Of a stretch of 13,767 nt of DNA, positions 11,163-13,767 are shown piece by piece. A model generated the notes under the pieces. That model was given only the letters and a program-made list of their open reading frames with translations. It did no database searches and was not told the origin of the DNA. Numbering within the stretch: the stretch's first letter is position 1; every line of letters starts with the position of its first letter. Origin of the DNA: an uncultured Ruminococcus sp. (GTDB lineage Bacteria > Bacillota > Clostridia > Oscillospirales > Ruminococcaceae). The stretch lies in the NCBI GenBank assembly GCA_900545125.1, contig UQXS01000042.1:1-13767 (forward strand), given 5' to 3'. The position numbers and the translations under genes were made by a program.

Positions 11163-13767
11163 TTATGATTCCGGAAGCTTATCAATTAAATGAAGGAGAT
11201 ATTTCTGGATAGCAAGAGCATCAGCGTTGGTGAGCAGATCGCCCCTGTTGGAAACATCGGCATTGTCGAGTCCCTTAGCTGTAATATGTGTCTTGTCAGT
11301 TCCGTTTACACCGTATATATCGGGATTTCCGACAGCCTGCATAACAAGTACAGCGTCATTGAGCTTTACATCGCCGTCACAGTCAGCGTCTCCGTATTTT
11401 ACGTCAGGATCGGGTGTAACACCTGTAGAGAGTTCACCGTAAACGATACCGCATCCTACCGTTGACATATACAGCTTACCGAATTCGTTCATATCACCGA
11501 CGATGTAGTTTCCGTTTCCTGTACCGCCGTAGATGTGATCCGTGTTAATAAGAACCCAGGACTTACCCTCGTCGGTAGAGCGGTAAATGCCCTCAGGGTC
11601 GGATTCCTGCGGTCTGCCGTAGATAAAGAGGGTATTAGGGCCGCCCTCTTTTTCGGGAGCGCCATAGCCGATAGTTTTGGCATAGAAAACATCTGTCTGT
11701 TCAATGCTGCTGCCGTTGTCGGAAATGATATAAAGACCGTTCCAGCCTACAGCCATAGCAACTTTGTCCTCAGAAATGTAAGCAAGATCGCCGGTATGGT
11801 CGCACATATCATATTTGCAGACAGTAGTCTTTTTGAATGTTGCGCCGTAATCGGTACTGATATAGAAGTTATACTGAGCGTCGTCGAGAGTAGGTTCTTT
11901 TTTGTTCGTATCTGATGCCCAGTAGTCGTTGTACTTTATTCCCGAACCGTAAACTACAGCAGGATTGTTAAGATCAACAAGGGGATAGGTAGTTTTTGTG
12001 CCTTCAAGACCTGTTGAGGATGACCATGTTGCACCGAAGTCATCGGTGTACTGAATAGAAGCGTTATCCTTGCTTGCCTTGATAAAGCGGTATGTTCCGT
12101 CGTCAAGCTGAGTGATGGCAAGTTTTCCGCCGCCGTTTGGAACTTTAAGTTCTGTCCATGTTTTTCCGCTGTCAAGACTGTAATATCCCTTTGCCTCATT
12201 TTCTCCCACACGGGCGAGAACCTTTTTATCAGACGGGCAGTAAGCGATAGCGCTTGTTGAGCCGATATTCGGCGTATACTGCTGGGGAGTAGAAGTAACG
12301 TCTGTGTGGATGAAGCCGTCATAGTCGCCGATAGCCGAATAAGCTGCTCCGCCCGGAACACTTACAAAATCAAGAGAAACGACTTCTTCAACGCCGTCGG
12401 GTTGGAAGTAGAACTGAATATCCTTTTCATCCCATACATTATCGCAGGCAAAAACTCCGTTTCCGGAAGTAAGGAGAATTCTGTCGGGATCTCTGGGATC
12501 CAGAAGAATACCGCTTCCCCAGTGGCAGGCTTTGCCGTAGATCCAATCGTATCCGTTTGTTGACATAGGCAGTGAAACGAATTTCTTGTACGGATCGCCC
12601 TCGCCGTAGATAGTTTCGCCCTGACCGGGAGTAATATTTGTCCATGTAGCGCCGCCGTCTGTTGAACGGAAGAAGTGATCGCCCCATGCAATGCTGGTGT
12701 CAGTCCATTCTTTTTCGTACCACTGATCCGACCATACGCCGCAGGTTCTTGCAAGAAGTTTGTCGGGATCATTTTCGTCAGCTTCGATCATGCCGATAGC
12801 GTTGCCGCATGGAGAAATGTCAGTTACTTTGCCTGTTGACGTATTATATTTGTAAGCTCCGCCTGCGCCGCCTGAGAACGCCAGACCTGCGATATAGGTA
12901 AAGAAGATATTGCCGTTATGGTCGCTTGTGATCGAGCAGGGATAATTTGCATTCGGGAGATCAGCGGAGAGCTCGGTAAATTTATCATCCTTGACATTTG
13001 CAACGTGAATGTTGGTCTGTCCTGTAACTGATGTACCTACATAGACCTTGCCGCCCTCTACGAGGATACAGCCGATACCGTTTTGCTGGTTGTATTCTTT
13101 GGAGGGTTCGCTGCCTCTTACCATGTTGTCAGTCCACATAGGGTATTTAAGTTCGCCGGGGAACAGTCCGAGAGCATCATATCCCATAACAGGATTCCAT
13201 GTCTTGCCGCCGTCGGTAGACTTGATAAGAGCGGATTTGCCTGCCGTAACATCGCCGCCGGCATAAATAGTGTCAGTATTATCGGGATCAATAGCAATAG
13301 GCTCGATACATTCACGACCGTCACCGTTGCCGTGAACCTGAATATGTTCGGTGACATCAGCTTCAGTAAAAGTTTTTCCTCCGTCAGTGGTTTTGAAGAT
13401 AACGGTTCTTGCATCGGAGAAATAAGCGCATCCGCAGAGGAAGTAAGCTATATCGTCGTTGGTTGGATCTATAGCAATTCCCTTAACGCTGAGGAGACCA
13501 CGGTCAGCTTCGGTTAAAAATCCGAAAAGCTGATCCCACTGATTTGTTTCGTAGTTGTACTTGTAAGCGCCTCCTACGTCGGTACGGAGGTACATTTCTT
13601 TCTGTCCTGTTACGATGCCTGAAACGAAACCTGCACCGCCGATTTTAAGTGTTCCCCATTTCATATCGTTTCTGATATCTCCTGATGCTGCATAAGCTGT
13701 GATATTGTTTGAGCTTATTGCCTGTGAGAGCGGGACAGCAGAGATTCCTATGTATAAAGCGAGGAAT
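11163..13767 (-). CDS. Cellulosomal xyloglucanase, GH74 with C-terminal type I dockerin (5' end beyond the window)
   Basis: The frame is open past the Met codon at 13664 up to the window edge. The extra 34 codons read as the end of a signal peptide (SNNITAYAASGDIRND), so Met 13664 is internal and the gene is 5'-partial. Numbering from that Met, GH74 hallmarks are YLRTDVGGAY with catalytic-type Asp29 and GDYDGF with Asp447/Asp449, plus about seven Asp-box repeats (for example STDGGKTW, STDGGATW, STDEGKSW) that mark the two seven-bladed propellers. A short TPDP linker leads to a dockerin at about 757-828 with two calcium loops (DADCDGDVKLND and NADVSNRGDLLTNAD). The secreted enzyme would cut the glucan backbone of xyloglucan while bound to a scaffoldin cohesin. 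No carbohydrate-binding module is seen in the visible part. It converges on the phage-derived unit and shares its terminator. Confidence 0.93.
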   Translation of the reverse strand, partial: FLALYIGISAVPLSQAISSNNITAYAASGDIRNDMKWGTLKIGGAGFVSGIVTGQKEMYLRTDVGGAYKYNYETNQWDQLFGFLTEADRGLLSVKGIAIDPTNDDIAYFLCGCAYFSDARTVIFKTTDGGKTFTEADVTEHIQVHGNGDGRECIEPIAIDPDNTDTIYAGGDVTAGKSALIKSTDGGKTWNPVMGYDALGLFPGELKYPMWTDNMVRGSEPSKEYNQQNGIGCILVEGGKVYVGTSVTGQTNIHVANVKDDKFTELSADLPNANYPCSITSDHNGNIFFTYIAGLAFSGGAGGAYKYNTSTGKVTDISPCGNAIGMIEADENDPDKLLARTCGVWSDQWYEKEWTDTSIAWGDHFFRSTDGGATWTNITPGQGETIYGEGDPYKKFVSLPMSTNGYDWIYGKACHWGSGILLDPRDPDRILLTSGNGVFACDNVWDEKDIQFYFQPDGVEEVVSLDFVSVPGGAAYSAIGDYDGFIHTDVTSTPQQYTPNIGSTSAIAYCPSDKKVLARVGENEAKGYYSLDSGKTWTELKVPNGGGKLAITQLDDGTYRFIKASKDNASIQYTDDFGATWSSSTGLEGTKTTYPLVDLNNPAVVYGSGIKYNDYWASDTNKKEPTLDDAQYNFYISTDYGATFKKTTVCKYDMCDHTGDLAYISEDKVAMAVGWNGLYIISDNGSSIEQTDVFYAKTIGYGAPEKEGGPNTLFIYGRPQESDPEGIYRSTDEGKSWVLINTDHIYGGTGNGNYIVGDMNEFGKLYMSTVGCGIVYGELSTGVTPDPDVKYGDADCDGDVKLNDAVLVMQAVGNPDIYGVNGTDKTHITAKGLDNADVSNRGDLLTNADALAIQKYLLHLIDKLPES

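Noticed and set aside
11110..11172. Nine-base direct repeat TATGATTCC at 11110-11118 and 11164-11172 flanking the bidirectional terminator, considered as an att or target-site duplication
   Set aside because: Both copies overlap coding ends and stop codons, no matching copy was seen at the left border of the cassette, and such a short repeat can arise by chance.
13664..13666. ATG at 13664 as the start of the GH74 protein
   Set aside because: The frame continues upstream through a signal-peptide-like sequence to the window edge, and no ribosome binding site precedes this Met.
1..13767. CRISPR arrays, insertion sequences, tRNA or rRNA genes
   Set aside because: No regularly spaced repeats, transposase motifs, cloverleaf genes or rRNA-like stretches were seen on either strand.

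Overview
The window looks like a chromosomal segment of a cellulolytic Ruminococcus-type bacterium (Bacillota, Oscillospiraceae). The evidence is a glycoside hydrolase family 74 xyloglucanase ending in a type I dockerin (a cellulosomal enzyme), strong GGAGG ribosome binding sites, TTGACA/TATAAT promoters with 17-bp spacers, and compact intrinsic terminators. Species level cannot be decided from the sequence alone.

Layout. (1) 1-86: two back-to-back intrinsic terminators of an upstream unit. (2) 154-1434: an AT-rich two-gene unit of small exported paralogs of unknown function. The second gene is broken by a one-base frameshift inside its signal peptide. A strong terminator closes the unit. (3) 1424-2011: a short Sfp-type 4'-phosphopantetheinyl transferase with its own extended -10 promoter and a very short leader. 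(4) 1989-3859: a promoter inside the end of that gene drives a lipoprotein with an acidic linker, then the branched-chain amino-acid exporter pair azlC-azlD, then a terminator.

(5) 3873-11156: a phage-derived cassette of nine intact genes: terminase small subunit, terminase large subunit, portal, major capsid, prohead protease, head-tail connector, tail-terminator-like protein, tube-initiator (gpU)-like protein and baseplate-hub (gpD/XkdQ)-like protein. A tenth gene encoding a FeoA-domain protein is closely coupled to it. The cassette sits between two terminators, so it reads as one complete transcription unit. It has no integrase, repressor, replication gene, scaffold, tail tube, sheath, tape measure, fibre, holin or lysin. 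It looks domesticated (gene-transfer-agent-like, satellite-like or another capsid system) rather than a decayed prophage, because every frame is open and every gene has a ribosome binding site. An inverted repeat and a hairpin upstream may control it, and a hairpin after the capsid gene may set capsid dosage.

(6) 11123-13767: a bidirectional terminator, then on the minus strand the GH74-dockerin gene, whose first codons lie beyond the right edge.

How the genes could work together: the terminase, portal, capsid, protease and connector would suffice in principle to build and fill a DNA-containing head. The gpU-like and gpD-like proteins would form a minimal distal structure without a measured tail. 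FeoA is the odd partner. The flanking genes are ordinary host functions. All functional calls come from reading motifs and gene order; no database search was possible.
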